From Ferruginibacter lapsinanis (GTDB taxonomy: Bacteria > Bacteroidota > Bacteroidia > Chitinophagales > Chitinophagaceae): a DNA stretch of 64,000 nt. A model generated the notes under the pieces. It had not been told where the DNA came from. It made no database searches and saw only the letters and a program-made list of their open reading frames with translations. Position numbers and translations under genes: made by a program. The stretch is taken from NCBI RefSeq assembly GCF_020783315.1, contig NZ_CP086063.1, forward strand, positions 806,001 to 870,000. The letters run 5' to 3'. The stretch's first letter is position 1, and each line of letters opens with the position of its first letter. Shown here piece after piece: positions 12,678 through 21,817 of this stretch.

Positions 12678-13954
12678 AAGCCATTATAGATTGTAACAGT
12701 TTTTATTGCAGTTGCGAAAGATTATTTAAACCACATTTAGATGATCAACCTGTTGTTGTGCTCAGCAATAACGATGGCTGTATTATTTCACGAAGTGATG
12801 AAGCAAAAAAATTAGGCGTAGAAATGGCGGGACCCTATTTTAAAGCGAAACCATTAATTGAAAAATATGGCGTGGCTACATTCTCATCTAACTATAATTT
12901 GTATGGTGACCTGAGCTGGAGAGTGATGGAAACATTACGGGTGATACTGGGCAAAGAAAACGTGGAAGTATATTCTGTGGATGAGGCGTTTTTAAATCTA
13001 GATGAATTTGAAGGGCACGATCTGTACAAAGTTGGGGTAGACATAAAAGATACAGTTGAACAATGGACCGGCATTAAAGTATCTGTGGGAGTGGCGCCAA
13101 CAAAAGTATTATCTAAAGTTGCCAATCATCTAGCAAAGAAAAATAAAATTGCCACCAACTGTGTGGTGGTGCTGGATTCAAAAGAGAAAATAAACGAAGC
13201 CTTAATGGCTACACCTGTAAGAGAAGTATGGGGTGTCGGGCATCAGTCTGCACAGAAACTAACAGAAATGAATGCTGTATTTACCGCTTATGATCTCACA
13301 AAAAAAACAGAAGAGTGGGCACGAAAATATTTAGGTGGTGTAGTAGGTGTGCGTCTACTGAAAGAATTAAAAGGAGAAGTAGCTAAAGATATGGAGAAAG
13401 AATTGACCGTAAAAAAGATGATTGCTACAACAAGAATGTTTGGTAGTGCGGTGAATAGTATTGAAGATATTAAAGAAGCTGTTGCTACCTACACATCGAA
13501 GGCAGCAGAAAAATTACGCAGACAAAATAGCGCTGCCGGCACAATCAGTGTTTTTGTGGTTGCAAAAAATGAAGACCATAATGTGAGCTTTAATCGTGGG
13601 GTAACAAGTAGTTCCTATATTACTTTGCCAATTGCTACGTCGGCCACAAATGATCTGATAAAACCTGCAGTCAAACTGGTAGATCAATTATTTAAAAAAG
13701 GTACGTGGTATAAAAAAGCGGGTGTTATGTTGAGTGGATTAGTTCCGGATGAAACTATACAGGGCAATTTATTTGAAGAGCAAAAAAATAATAACCGCTC
13801 ATTGATGAGCATGGTAGACAATGTAAACTTTGCTATGAGAAATGATATGATAAAATTTGCAGCATCAGGTACTAAAAGGGATTGGAAAATGAGAATGGAA
13901 ATGCGTAGCCCAAGGTATACAACCAGATGGGAAGAGTTATTTGTGGTGAAGTAA
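12674..13954 (+). CDS. umuC: UmuC, Y-family DNA polymerase V
   Basis: UmuC is the catalytic subunit of translesion DNA polymerase V. The product begins MKAIIDCNSFYCSCERLFKP, contains VVLSNNDGCIISRS near 29 and the active-site YSVDEAFLNL near 99, followed by the helix-hairpin-helix region and little-finger domain. The frame is open slightly further upstream, but the ATG at 12674 overlaps the umuD stop as ATGA and gives the family N-terminus, so I chose it (426 residues). It is co-transcribed and probably translationally coupled with umuD. No other SOS genes are adjacent. Confidence 0.95.
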   Translation: MKAIIDCNSFYCSCERLFKPHLDDQPVVVLSNNDGCIISRSDEAKKLGVEMAGPYFKAKPLIEKYGVATFSSNYNLYGDLSWRVMETLRVILGKENVEVYSVDEAFLNLDEFEGHDLYKVGVDIKDTVEQWTGIKVSVGVAPTKVLSKVANHLAKKNKIATNCVVVLDSKEKINEALMATPVREVWGVGHQSAQKLTEMNAVFTAYDLTKKTEEWARKYLGGVVGVRLLKELKGEVAKDMEKELTVKKMIATTRMFGSAVNSIEDIKEAVATYTSKAAEKLRRQNSAAGTISVFVVAKNEDHNVSFNRGVTSSSYITLPIATSATNDLIKPAVKLVDQLFKKGTWYKKAGVMLSGLVPDETIQGNLFEEQKNNNRSLMSMVDNVNFAMRNDMIKFAASGTKRDWKMRMEMRSPRYTTRWEELFVVK

Positions 13955-14035
13955 GCCCCCTCGGACCCTACTGCGAAGAGATAAATTCTTCAAAAATATT
14001 TTTTATACCCATCAGTAAGTTTTTACACTTAAAAT

Positions 14036-14962
14036 CTAAAAGAGCTCCAAGGTTCCCCCTTTAGGGGGCGGAGGGGGTATAAATGTTGGCTTGATCAAAT
14101 TCAATCCTAATTCTTTATTCATTTTCTCTACCAGATACACAGTCAACTCCGGCGATGTAGCCTCATCATGCATGTGCATGAAAAAATATAATTCTTGTAA
14201 CCCATTATCCAACCAATGTTTCATACGTTTTATCCATGCATCACATCTTGTATAATCGGATGGATGCAAACTGTTACCAACATACCTGATAAAAGCTTTA
14301 GGCACTGTTAAATTCATATGGGCACAATCTCTTCTACCAGCAGTGTCTGTAATTACAATCCCCATATTTATAGACTTAAGGACATTCAGCAATTCATCCA
14401 GAATATTTTGTTGGGCAAACCAATCAGGATGACGGACCTCCAAAAAGAATTGCAGATCAGTTGGAAGTGATTGTATGAAATCGAATAATTCCTCTTTTCG
14501 TTTGGGTGAAAAAGTTTCGCTGACTTGTATAAAAATTGGGCCTAACTGTTGGCCAAAAGCTAACACGCCTTTTAAAAATTCATCGGTAATAAAACTCTTA
14601 CCTTTCAGGCTCCCGAAATGTGTTACACCCTTATACATTTTAGGACAAAATTTAAAATCCTCTTCGGCAGCTTTAGCAGCCCATTTCTTTATTCCCTCTT
14701 CCCCATATATTTTATAGTGTGTAGCATTTAACTCAATACTGTTGTAGTGATGTACATAGTGTTCGAGAAAATCTTTTTCTTTTGTTTTGGGTGGATAAAT
14801 CTTGCCGACCCATTCTGTTCGCCCCCATTTGGCACAACCAACATATACCCGGGTATCTTTGGCAATAGCGCCGCTCAAAATACTTTTATTAAAGACAGGT
14901 TCTGCTGGCAAAGAAAAGTCTATATTATTTAATTCATCCTCAGCTACTCTTCCAAATTCCAT
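14036..14962 (-). CDS. DUF72 (YecE-like) protein
   Basis: This 308-residue protein shows DUF72 features: YVGCAKWGRTEWVGKIYP near 41-58, YNSIELNATHYKIYGEE near 73, FCPKMYKGVTHFG near 101, and ELYFFMHMHDEATSP near 259. DUF72 proteins are TIM-barrel-like and of unknown function. The start overlaps the end of the lycopene cyclase gene by 23 nt, so it may ride on the carotenoid operon. The C-terminal PPPPPKGGTLELF is encoded by a G/C palindromic repeat and is probably not conserved. Confidence 0.85.
   Translation of the reverse strand: MEFGRVAEDELNNIDFSLPAEPVFNKSILSGAIAKDTRVYVGCAKWGRTEWVGKIYPPKTKEKDFLEHYVHHYNSIELNATHYKIYGEEGIKKWAAKAAEEDFKFCPKMYKGVTHFGSLKGKSFITDEFLKGVLAFGQQLGPIFIQVSETFSPKRKEELFDFIQSLPTDLQFFLEVRHPDWFAQQNILDELLNVLKSINMGIVITDTAGRRDCAHMNLTVPKAFIRYVGNSLHPSDYTRCDAWIKRMKHWLDNGLQELYFFMHMHDEATSPELTVYLVEKMNKELGLNLIKPTFIPPPPPKGGTLELF
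14053..14078. repeat. CCCCC-TTTA-GGGGG palindromic element inside a coding end
   Basis: A CCCCCT/AGGGGG hairpin (14055-14068) plus a G-run supplies the proline-rich C-terminus of the DUF72 protein. It resembles 11526-11550, which sits at the end of another gene. Confidence 0.55.
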
Positions 14963-15647
14963 TATGGTTACTTTTTAGTTTTTCATAAATTACAATATTC
15001 ATTAAAATTAGCAGCATCCCATAAAAAGTATCTTCTAAGGGAATTGTAGAAATTCTTATTCCTACATTTTCAGCATTATTATAAATAACAACAGGAATGG
15101 ATGTTAAAAATCCGTTTACTATTAAAAAAGGAATCAACATTACTAAGTAGGCTACTAAAAACAATGTTGCGTCAAACATATTAAAATGTTTTCTTGTGAG
15201 ATAAATAGCAGTAATAAAAACAGCATTTAAAATGAATGTACAGGATGTGTACCATTTATCATAAAAAATGATTCCTACAATGAGTAAAACGACAGCCAAC
15301 AACTTTAAAACAATATCCCCTACTCTTTTATTATTAACCTGTGGAAAATAAACATGAATACATTCATAGATGAACACACAACAATACGGAACAATAAAAA
15401 AGAAAAGCACTTCTTCCAAAGGAAGATTTATGATCTTTATTCCGGAGATATACTCTTCATTAAAACTCCAGATACCTTTTGATGTAAAAAAAATATCCCA
15501 TACGATGTAGAACAAAGCCGGTAACAGCATTGCCGGAAAAAGATATTTCCAATTTTTATAGAATGCAACCTTTTTATCGAAGCTTAAACCTAATGGACCA
15601 ACCAATGAGGCACCTAAAATGATGAAGTAAGTATAATGCGTATTCAT
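14940..15647 (-). CDS. crtYcd: Lycopene cyclase, fused CrtYcd type
   Basis: This 235-residue, very hydrophobic protein resembles heterodimeric-type lycopene cyclases with both halves fused. The repeated cyclase signatures are FNEEYISGIKIINLPLEEVL (near 78-97) and IRISTIPLEDTFYGMLLILM near 197-216, each with the PLEE/PLED motif. It closes beta-ionone rings on lycopene or on a hydroxylated derivative in the membrane. The start codon overlaps the crtZ stop, so the two are tightly coupled. It is the last carotenoid gene in the transcription direction. Confidence 0.88.
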   Translation of the reverse strand: MNTHYTYFIILGASLVGPLGLSFDKKVAFYKNWKYLFPAMLLPALFYIVWDIFFTSKGIWSFNEEYISGIKIINLPLEEVLFFFIVPYCCVFIYECIHVYFPQVNNKRVGDIVLKLLAVVLLIVGIIFYDKWYTSCTFILNAVFITAIYLTRKHFNMFDATLFLVAYLVMLIPFLIVNGFLTSIPVVIYNNAENVGIRISTIPLEDTFYGMLLILMNIVIYEKLKSNHNGIWKSS

Positions 15648-16129
15648 CAGGATTTGATATTAATGGAAAGCTTATCCTTTTTTACTTTATCCCAATATTT
15701 TTTTGCAACGAATAACATTCCAAAACTTTCACCTTCATGTTTATCTAAATGTTTGTGGTGCATTTTATGTGCCCAACGAATGGTGCGGATGTAGGTATTG
15801 TTACTTCTGGCAAACCATTTGAACCGCTGATGAATGATCACTTCATGTACAATAAAATAAGCCAGCCCATACAATGCAATACCAAAACCAATTGCAGCTG
15901 CCCAATAAACTTCATTCTGCAATCCCAACATAATACACAACCAGCTTGGAATAGCGAATATTAAAAAGAAGGCATCGTTTTTTTCAAATGCATGGCCGGT
16001 TGGTTTATGATGATCTTCATGTAAATACCAAAGAAATCCGTGCATTACAAAACGATGGGTAAGCCAGGTAATGCCTTCCATTATAAAGAAAGTACCTAAT
16101 ATTATTATGACAAAAATGAACCAGTTCAT
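15647..16129 (-). CDS. crtZ: Beta-carotene 3-hydroxylase CrtZ
   Basis: This 160-residue membrane di-iron hydroxylase has the histidine clusters HRFVMHGFLWYLHEDHH near 26-42, HEVIIHQRF near 95 and HKMHHKH near 116. It adds 3-hydroxyl groups to beta-rings. It is 9 nt behind the CruF-like gene and overlaps crtYcd at the stop. With one cyclised end it would yield a 3-hydroxy monocyclic product. Confidence 0.93.
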   Translation of the reverse strand: MNWFIFVIIILGTFFIMEGITWLTHRFVMHGFLWYLHEDHHKPTGHAFEKNDAFFLIFAIPSWLCIMLGLQNEVYWAAAIGFGIALYGLAYFIVHEVIIHQRFKWFARSNNTYIRTIRWAHKMHHKHLDKHEGESFGMLFVAKKYWDKVKKDKLSINIKS

Positions 16130-16138
16130 TATAATGAT

Positions 16139-16828
16139 CTATTTGAGAAATGTTCTTAATATTAAGAAGAACATCAGTTGTATTAATAACAAATTTACTG
16201 CGAATTTGTTTTGTTTATCGAACTTGCTAAAATGAAAAACTGCTAATAAACACAGGCTAATTATAAACCAACATAAATAATTGTAGATCGGGATCTCGCC
16301 ATTGTTCCATTGCCAATACCCTAATTTTACTGCAACGGGCTCCATCAACCAGTCAAAAAGGACCGCAAGTGTTGCTCCATCTACGATTACCGACATAGCT
16401 TTTAATGCCTTAGGCGTTTCATTATTATCCGCCGCAACACGGTTAATGATTTTCATCAAAAAAGTATTCAAACATACACCACAACAGTAAATGATTATAA
16501 ACCAATTAAGACCTATAATTACAGGAACATTTTTCCATTTAAATCCAAGCATAGTTCCATAATTATACTGACCAAACAGTTTTCCGGTATTAACACCTAT
16601 CATTTCTACTGTAAACCCTACAAAAAAAACTATCGTTGCAAAAACAAAGAAGTGTCTACTCTTTTCTGCTTGCGTATAAAATAACAGTACTGCTGATAAT
16701 AATAAATTAAATGGTGTAGCCTGTATAAAAAAATCTTTATTGAAAAACAATATTCCCATTAGCCCAACTGTATGAAAAAAAATCGCCAGTGTGGTGGCTA
16801 TCTGATATTTAGAAAAATTATTTATCAA
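16139..16828 (-). CDS. cruF: Carotenoid biosynthesis protein, CruF family
   Basis: This 229-residue multi-pass membrane protein has the family segments FTVEMIGVNTGKLFGQYNYG near 72-91, LNWFIIIYCCG near 108, DWLMEPVAVKLGYWQW near 159-174 and PIYNYLCWF near 180. CruF-type proteins hydrate the 1,2 double bond of acyclic carotenoid ends. The start overlaps the preceding desaturase by 11 nt. Its presence with a CrtD-like desaturase points to a 1'-hydroxy, 3',4'-didehydro end group. Confidence 0.8.
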   Translation of the reverse strand: MINNFSKYQIATTLAIFFHTVGLMGILFFNKDFFIQATPFNLLLSAVLLFYTQAEKSRHFFVFATIVFFVGFTVEMIGVNTGKLFGQYNYGTMLGFKWKNVPVIIGLNWFIIIYCCGVCLNTFLMKIINRVAADNNETPKALKAMSVIVDGATLAVLFDWLMEPVAVKLGYWQWNNGEIPIYNYLCWFIISLCLLAVFHFSKFDKQNKFAVNLLLIQLMFFLILRTFLK

Positions 16829-18308
16829 TGGTCTTTATTTGAGATTGAATTAATTCACTTACAATTTTAGCACTTTTTAAACATAAAGGGATTCCCCCTC
16901 CCGGATGTACGCTACCACCACAAAAGTATAGGTCTTTTATTTCATGGGTCAAATTTGCATGTCGGAAAAATGCAGCAAGTGGTGCATTAGAACTTGTTCC
17001 ATATAACGAGCCCATATAGGAAGCTGTCTGTTCCTCAATTTGAACAGGGTCTAATGTTCGTTCTGTTTCGATCAACTTTTCAATATCTTCACCCAACAAC
17101 CGATTCAGTTTATCAATAATACTTTTTCGTAAAATAAATTTTACCTGTTCCCAATCCTGCCCTGTATTAGCCGGAGCATTTACCATTACAAACCAATTTT
17201 CTTTTCCTATCGGTGCCTGCCCTTGTTCCATTTTTGCTGTTACGTTGATATAAACAGTCGGATCATCGCTCAATTCTTTTGAAACAAAAATTTTTTGAAA
17301 TTCATCTTTATAATTTTTGCTGAAAAAAATATTATGTAATAATAATTGAGAAAATTCTTTTTTGATTCCCCAATAAAAGATCACAGCGCTACTGCTCCTT
17401 TCCTGCTTTAATACTTTTTGTGATCTTGCAATATCAGACAATAAATTTTTATATGTAAAGTAAATATCTGCATTGCTAACAACAATATCTGCAGGTATCA
17501 AAAGATCGTTTGCTTCGACTCCTTTTATTTTTTTATTATCATGAATAATTCTTTTTACCGGTGTATCAAAATAAAATTGTACTCCCTTTTTTTGTGCCAA
17601 AGAAAACAACGCATTTGTAATACTTATCATTCCGCCATGAGGATAGAACGCTCCCTGATTTTGTTCCAGGTGAGGAATCAAACTCAGCATTGCCGGGGCT
17701 TTATAAGGATTGCTCCCATTGTATGTAGCAAACCGATTAAAAAGTTGAGTAGCTTCCGGCGTTGAAAACCGATTGGTATTATATGTATTTAAAGAGTTGA
17801 ATAGATAAGTAAGTTTTACGGCCTTCAAAGCCTTCAACACTCTTCTATGCAGCCAGGTAGAAATTTTATGTAAGGAATGATTCAAGAAAATTGTACCGAC
17901 ATTATCGTATAACTTCTCTGATTGTTTCAGATAATTCTTAACCGAATCCGGGTCTTCATCAATTTTTTCCTGCAATTCTCTAGCAAACTTATCTGCATTG
18001 GTATATGCATTAATGACCTTACCATTTTCATAAAAATATTTACAAGCAATATCTACGGGCTTATAGGTAAAATATTTTTCTATCGGTTCACCAGCCAATA
18101 CAAAAAGCTCTTCTATGTTTTGTGGTTGAGTAAAAAGCGATGGCCCTGCGTCAAACTTAAATCCATCTTTTTCAAATGCGGTCAATTTCCCTCCCGGGCA
18201 ATTATTTTTTTCGTACACAATCACTTCAAAGCCCATTACAGCCAAGCGAATTGCTGTAGCCATACCACCTATTCCGCTACCGATGATAATTGCTCTCTTT
18301 CTGCTCAT
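16818..18308 (-). CDS. crtD: Carotenoid desaturase, probably CrtD-like
   Basis: This 496-residue FAD-dependent CrtI-family enzyme has the dinucleotide-binding start IIGSGIGGMATAIRLAVMGF near 8-27, EKNNCPGGKLTAFEKDGFKF near 34-53, and a C-terminal LYFCGGSVHPGGGIPLCLKS near 462-481. The operon already contains a second CrtI paralogue beside crtB, so this one is more likely the 3,4-desaturase acting after hydration. That assignment rests on context, because the families are hard to separate by eye. It lies 12 nt behind idi. Confidence 0.8.
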   Translation of the reverse strand: MSRKRAIIIGSGIGGMATAIRLAVMGFEVIVYEKNNCPGGKLTAFEKDGFKFDAGPSLFTQPQNIEELFVLAGEPIEKYFTYKPVDIACKYFYENGKVINAYTNADKFARELQEKIDEDPDSVKNYLKQSEKLYDNVGTIFLNHSLHKISTWLHRRVLKALKAVKLTYLFNSLNTYNTNRFSTPEATQLFNRFATYNGSNPYKAPAMLSLIPHLEQNQGAFYPHGGMISITNALFSLAQKKGVQFYFDTPVKRIIHDNKKIKGVEANDLLIPADIVVSNADIYFTYKNLLSDIARSQKVLKQERSSSAVIFYWGIKKEFSQLLLHNIFFSKNYKDEFQKIFVSKELSDDPTVYINVTAKMEQGQAPIGKENWFVMVNAPANTGQDWEQVKFILRKSIIDKLNRLLGEDIEKLIETERTLDPVQIEEQTASYMGSLYGTSSNAPLAAFFRHANLTHEIKDLYFCGGSVHPGGGIPLCLKSAKIVSELIQSQIKTIDK

Positions 18309-18320
18309 GTAATTTACCTT

Positions 18321-18845
18321 TTAGCTACCGACCGAGTTAAGTGCAAGGTAATCTTCTACTTTTGGAAAAGCAATTTTGAACCATTCGGTATATTTATGAG
18401 GATGTGATTGAATTGAAGCACTGATCTTTTCCATTGACATAAAACAATAATCACTTACTTCATCTGTATTGGGTAAAATATCTCCGTTATAATGACCAAC
18501 AAAAACATGATCAAATTCATGTTCGGTCAACCCATTATCAAAATCTGCTTTATATGTGAAACTGAATATCTCTGTTAAGCCAGTTACAAACCCCATTTCC
18601 ATTTGTAATCGATTGAGTGCTGATTCCAGCGTTTCCTCATTCGGTTGTGGATGACTGCAACAGGCATTTGTCCATAACCCCGGACTATGGTATTTTTTAT
18701 CGGAGCGTTTATGCAACAACATTTCTTCTTTATCATTGAAAATAAAAATACTGAAAGCTCTATGCAACAGTGCCTTTTGATGTGCCTCCATTTTTTCCAT
18801 GACACCTATCTGTACATCATTCTTATCTACTAAAATTACATTCAT
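18321..18845 (-). CDS. idi: Isopentenyl-diphosphate delta-isomerase, type 1
   Basis: This 174-residue Nudix-fold isomerase interconverts IPP and DMAPP and so feeds carotenoid synthesis. The active-site Cys lies in WTNACCSHP near 61, and the Glu-bearing segment is EHEFDHVFVGHYNGD near 102. Metal ligands are suggested by HKRSDKKYHSPGLW near 47. It lies between crtB (11 nt) and the CrtD-like gene (12 nt), a placement seen in other Bacteroidota carotenoid operons. Confidence 0.93.
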   Translation of the reverse strand: MNVILVDKNDVQIGVMEKMEAHQKALLHRAFSIFIFNDKEEMLLHKRSDKKYHSPGLWTNACCSHPQPNEETLESALNRLQMEMGFVTGLTEIFSFTYKADFDNGLTEHEFDHVFVGHYNGDILPNTDEVSDYCFMSMEKISASIQSHPHKYTEWFKIAFPKVEDYLALNSVGS

Positions 18846-18856
18846 GTATTTTTACT

Positions 18857-19693
18857 TTATAAAATATTCAGCTGTCTCCGCAATCCTGCTTTAGCTAATA
18901 TAAATGCTTTTCCGTAATTCGGTATCCTGATACGTTGTTCAAGAATTTCTACCGGCTTGGTCTTTTTTATTTTTTTAAACAAAGAAAGATAATATTTATA
19001 GGCCACATATACGCCAAACCTGGCTTTGATAGGCAATTCTGCTATTCCTTTATACGCTTTATCAAAATCCTGCGCTATTTCCTCCTCAATTTGTTTTTTC
19101 ATTGTCGGAGTAAAATTTTTAAAATCTATACCCGGAAAATAAGTTCTGCTTAATTGCTCGTAATCTGCTTTTACATCTCTTAAAAAATTTACTTTTTGAA
19201 AAGCTGCACCCAACGCCTGTGCTGCCGGTTTTAATTTCTCATATCTTTCTTTATTCCCTTCGCAAAAAACATATAAACACATCAGGCCCACTACTTCAGC
19301 ACTGCCGTAAATATAAGCAGCATAGCCTTTTTGATCGTAAGTTGTTTTATTCAGATCCATTTCCATGCTCAGAAAAAATGCTTCAATCAGGTCATGTGAT
19401 ATCTTATATTCCTTAACCGTAATTTGAAAGCTATTCAGTATTGGGTTAAGACTTATCCCTCTTTCAATAGCAGTATATGTTTCCTTTTTAAATTCATATA
19501 ATAAAGATGCTTTATCATAGCCATGAAAAGAGTCAACTATTTCATCAGCAAATCGAACAAAACCATAAATATTAAAAACCGGTTGCTGAAGATTTTTATG
19601 TAGTAATCGGATAGCACTGCTGAAAGATGTGCTATACATTTCCGTGGTAGTCTTGCTACAATCCTGACTTACTTGGTGAAATAAATGTATCAT
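18857..19693 (-). CDS. crtB: Phytoene synthase
   Basis: This 278-residue squalene/phytoene synthase condenses two GGPP molecules to phytoene. Its Asp-rich motifs are FVRFADEIVDSFHG near 46-59 and FLRDVKADYEQLSRTYFPG near 169-187. The gene starts 4 nt past the crtI stop, which indicates one operon. No GGPP synthase gene lies in the window, so GGPP must come from elsewhere. Confidence 0.94.
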   Translation of the reverse strand: MIHLFHQVSQDCSKTTTEMYSTSFSSAIRLLHKNLQQPVFNIYGFVRFADEIVDSFHGYDKASLLYEFKKETYTAIERGISLNPILNSFQITVKEYKISHDLIEAFFLSMEMDLNKTTYDQKGYAAYIYGSAEVVGLMCLYVFCEGNKERYEKLKPAAQALGAAFQKVNFLRDVKADYEQLSRTYFPGIDFKNFTPTMKKQIEEEIAQDFDKAYKGIAELPIKARFGVYVAYKYYLSLFKKIKKTKPVEILEQRIRIPNYGKAFILAKAGLRRQLNIL

Positions 19694-19697
19694 ACGA

Positions 19698-21182
19698 TTA
19701 ACTGAAATTTTTTATTACTTGTTTTGCTACTACTTCTCCACTGATCAAACTAGGCGGAACTCCCGGACCCGGAACAGTTAGTTGCCCTGTATAAAAAAGA
19801 TTTGCAACCTTTTTGCTTCTGCAAGCAGGTTTTAAAATAGCTGTTTGCAATAGCGTATTTGCCAAGCCATAGGCATTTCCTTTGAAAGAGTTATAATCCT
19901 CTATAAAATTACTTACGGAATATGACCTTTTATAGATGATAGCATCAGTTATATTTTGCCCTATCCTCTCTTCGAACCTTTTTACAATTTTTTCAAAATA
20001 TTCATTTCTCAATATTTCTGTATCCCCTTGCAAGCCTGTCGCTACAGGTATTAAGAAAAACAAATTCTCACAATTATCCGGGGCAACAGTTTCATCTGTA
20101 ACTGATGCTGCACAAACATAGAATAATGGATTGGATGGCCATTGAGGGTTTTTGTAGATCTCATTGCCGTGTACATCAAAACTTACATCAAAAAAAAGTG
20201 TATGATGTAAAACATCTGTCAACTTTTTATTTAATCCCACATAATACAGCAGGCAGCTGGGGGCCATTACTCTCGTATCCCAATATTTATCTGTATATGT
20301 TCTATACTTTTTCTGCAATAGTTTGGTTTCTATAAAATTATAATCTGCTGCGCCTATCACCACATCAGCATCAAAAGATATTTCTGTTTCTGAAAAAAGC
20401 TGCGCTAAAACCTTCGATGCCAAACCATTTTCAACTTTAATTTCTTTTACATTACAATCAAATATGAATTTTACCCCAAGTTCTTTTGCCACACTATACA
20501 TTCCCTCCACTATTTTATACATTCCACCTTTAGGATACCACGTGCCCAATTTAATATCTGCATAGTTCATTAAACTATATAACGCCGGCGTGTCCTGAGG
20601 AAGGGCTCCTAAAAATAAAACAGGAAACTCGAGCAATTGTTTAATACGAGGATCTTTAAAATGTCGGGCAAAATGTCTTTTGATAGAATTAAAAACATCT
20701 AACTTAAAAACACCTTTTATCAAATCCCAATCTAAAAATTCTGCGATTGATTGCCCCGGTTTATGAACCAATTTATTTATCCCTACCTCATATTTATATG
20801 CAGCTTCCTTCATCACTTTATCTAACATAGCACTACTTCCCGGCTCAATACTTTCAAACAATTCTTTCAATAACTTGTACTCAGCCGGCACATCCATTTT
20901 GTCATTTTTCCAATAAATCCTATATGACGGATCGAGGCGTTGCAATTGATAATAATCTGCCACCTTCTTTCCGAAAGAATTAAAAAATCTTTCAAACACT
21001 TCGGGCATCCAGTACCAACTGGGGCCCATATCAAAAACAAATCCTTTCTCTTGTAATTGTCTTGCCCTACCACCGGGTATGCTGTTTTTTTCTACTACTG
21101 TAACATCCCATCCAGCCTTAGCCATGAAACTCGCCGCAGATAACCCTGCAAACCCACTCCCTATAATTACAACCTTTTTCAT
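19698..21182 (-). CDS. crtI: Phytoene desaturase CrtI
   Basis: This 494-residue FAD-dependent desaturase takes phytoene toward lycopene. The FAD-binding N-terminus is VVIIGSGFAGLSAASFMAKA with EKNSIPGGRARQLQEKGFVF behind it. The C-terminus has LFYTGQLTVPGPGVPPSLIS near 464-483. It is the first structural gene after the sigma factor (50 nt gap) and directly precedes crtB, which supports CrtI rather than CrtD. Confidence 0.92.
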   Translation of the reverse strand: MKKVVIIGSGFAGLSAASFMAKAGWDVTVVEKNSIPGGRARQLQEKGFVFDMGPSWYWMPEVFERFFNSFGKKVADYYQLQRLDPSYRIYWKNDKMDVPAEYKLLKELFESIEPGSSAMLDKVMKEAAYKYEVGINKLVHKPGQSIAEFLDWDLIKGVFKLDVFNSIKRHFARHFKDPRIKQLLEFPVLFLGALPQDTPALYSLMNYADIKLGTWYPKGGMYKIVEGMYSVAKELGVKFIFDCNVKEIKVENGLASKVLAQLFSETEISFDADVVIGAADYNFIETKLLQKKYRTYTDKYWDTRVMAPSCLLYYVGLNKKLTDVLHHTLFFDVSFDVHGNEIYKNPQWPSNPLFYVCAASVTDETVAPDNCENLFFLIPVATGLQGDTEILRNEYFEKIVKRFEERIGQNITDAIIYKRSYSVSNFIEDYNSFKGNAYGLANTLLQTAILKPACRSKKVANLFYTGQLTVPGPGVPPSLISGEVVAKQVIKNFS

Positions 21183-21232
21183 TCTTGTTTCTGCCTATCG
21201 ACCGAATATCTTTTACTGTTTTTCTAAAATAA

Positions 21233-21736
21233 TCAAAATCTTGTCAACTGTTCCTTTAATAATTTACGGGCAAAATGAATTCTGCTTTTAACTGTGCCTA
21301 AGGGTTCATGCAACATATCTGCAATCTCGTGATACTTATATCCTTCAAAATACAACATGAAAGGATTTTTAAAAATTTCGGGTAACTTATGCAGTACAGC
21401 TTCAATATCTTTCATTTTCAGGATGCTTTCGGCTGTATTTTCTGTTATATATTGATTGTAGTTGATCAAAAAATCTCCGGTAGCTGAGTTGTCCAACACG
21501 GTCTTCTGTTTTGCCTTTCTTCTATAATTATTGATGAAAATATTACGCATTATGGTATACAACCAAGCTTTGATATTAGTGCCTACATTATATTTCTCTT
21601 TGTTTGCCCAGGCCCTGTACATCGTTTCCTGCATCAGATCTTTAGCAACTTCATTGTCTCTTGTAAGGGTTATAGCAAATGGCTTCAGAAACTCAGTATT
21701 GCTTAACAACAGTTGGTCAAATTCTATTGTAGACAT
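21233..21736 (-). CDS. ECF RNA polymerase sigma factor
   Basis: This 167-residue ECF sigma factor has region 2 with DLMQETMYRAWANKEKYNVG near 33-52 and WLYTIMRNIFINNYRRK near 58-74, and region 4 with GYKYHEIADMLHEPLGTVKS near 131-150. It lies between a CarH-like regulator and crtI on the same strand. In actinobacteria the CarH-like regulator LitR controls the ECF factor LitS and carotenogenesis; the arrangement here suggests a similar chain. No anti-sigma factor gene is adjacent. Confidence 0.92.
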   Translation of the reverse strand: MSTIEFDQLLLSNTEFLKPFAITLTRDNEVAKDLMQETMYRAWANKEKYNVGTNIKAWLYTIMRNIFINNYRRKAKQKTVLDNSATGDFLINYNQYITENTAESILKMKDIEAVLHKLPEIFKNPFMLYFEGYKYHEIADMLHEPLGTVKSRIHFARKLLKEQLTRF

Positions 21737-21817
21737 ATTTTGTTTAATTTTTGATACTGTAAAGTTAAACAGAATAATTTACATTTTAATCAGCATTAAC
21801 ATAATATTTATTGCAAA

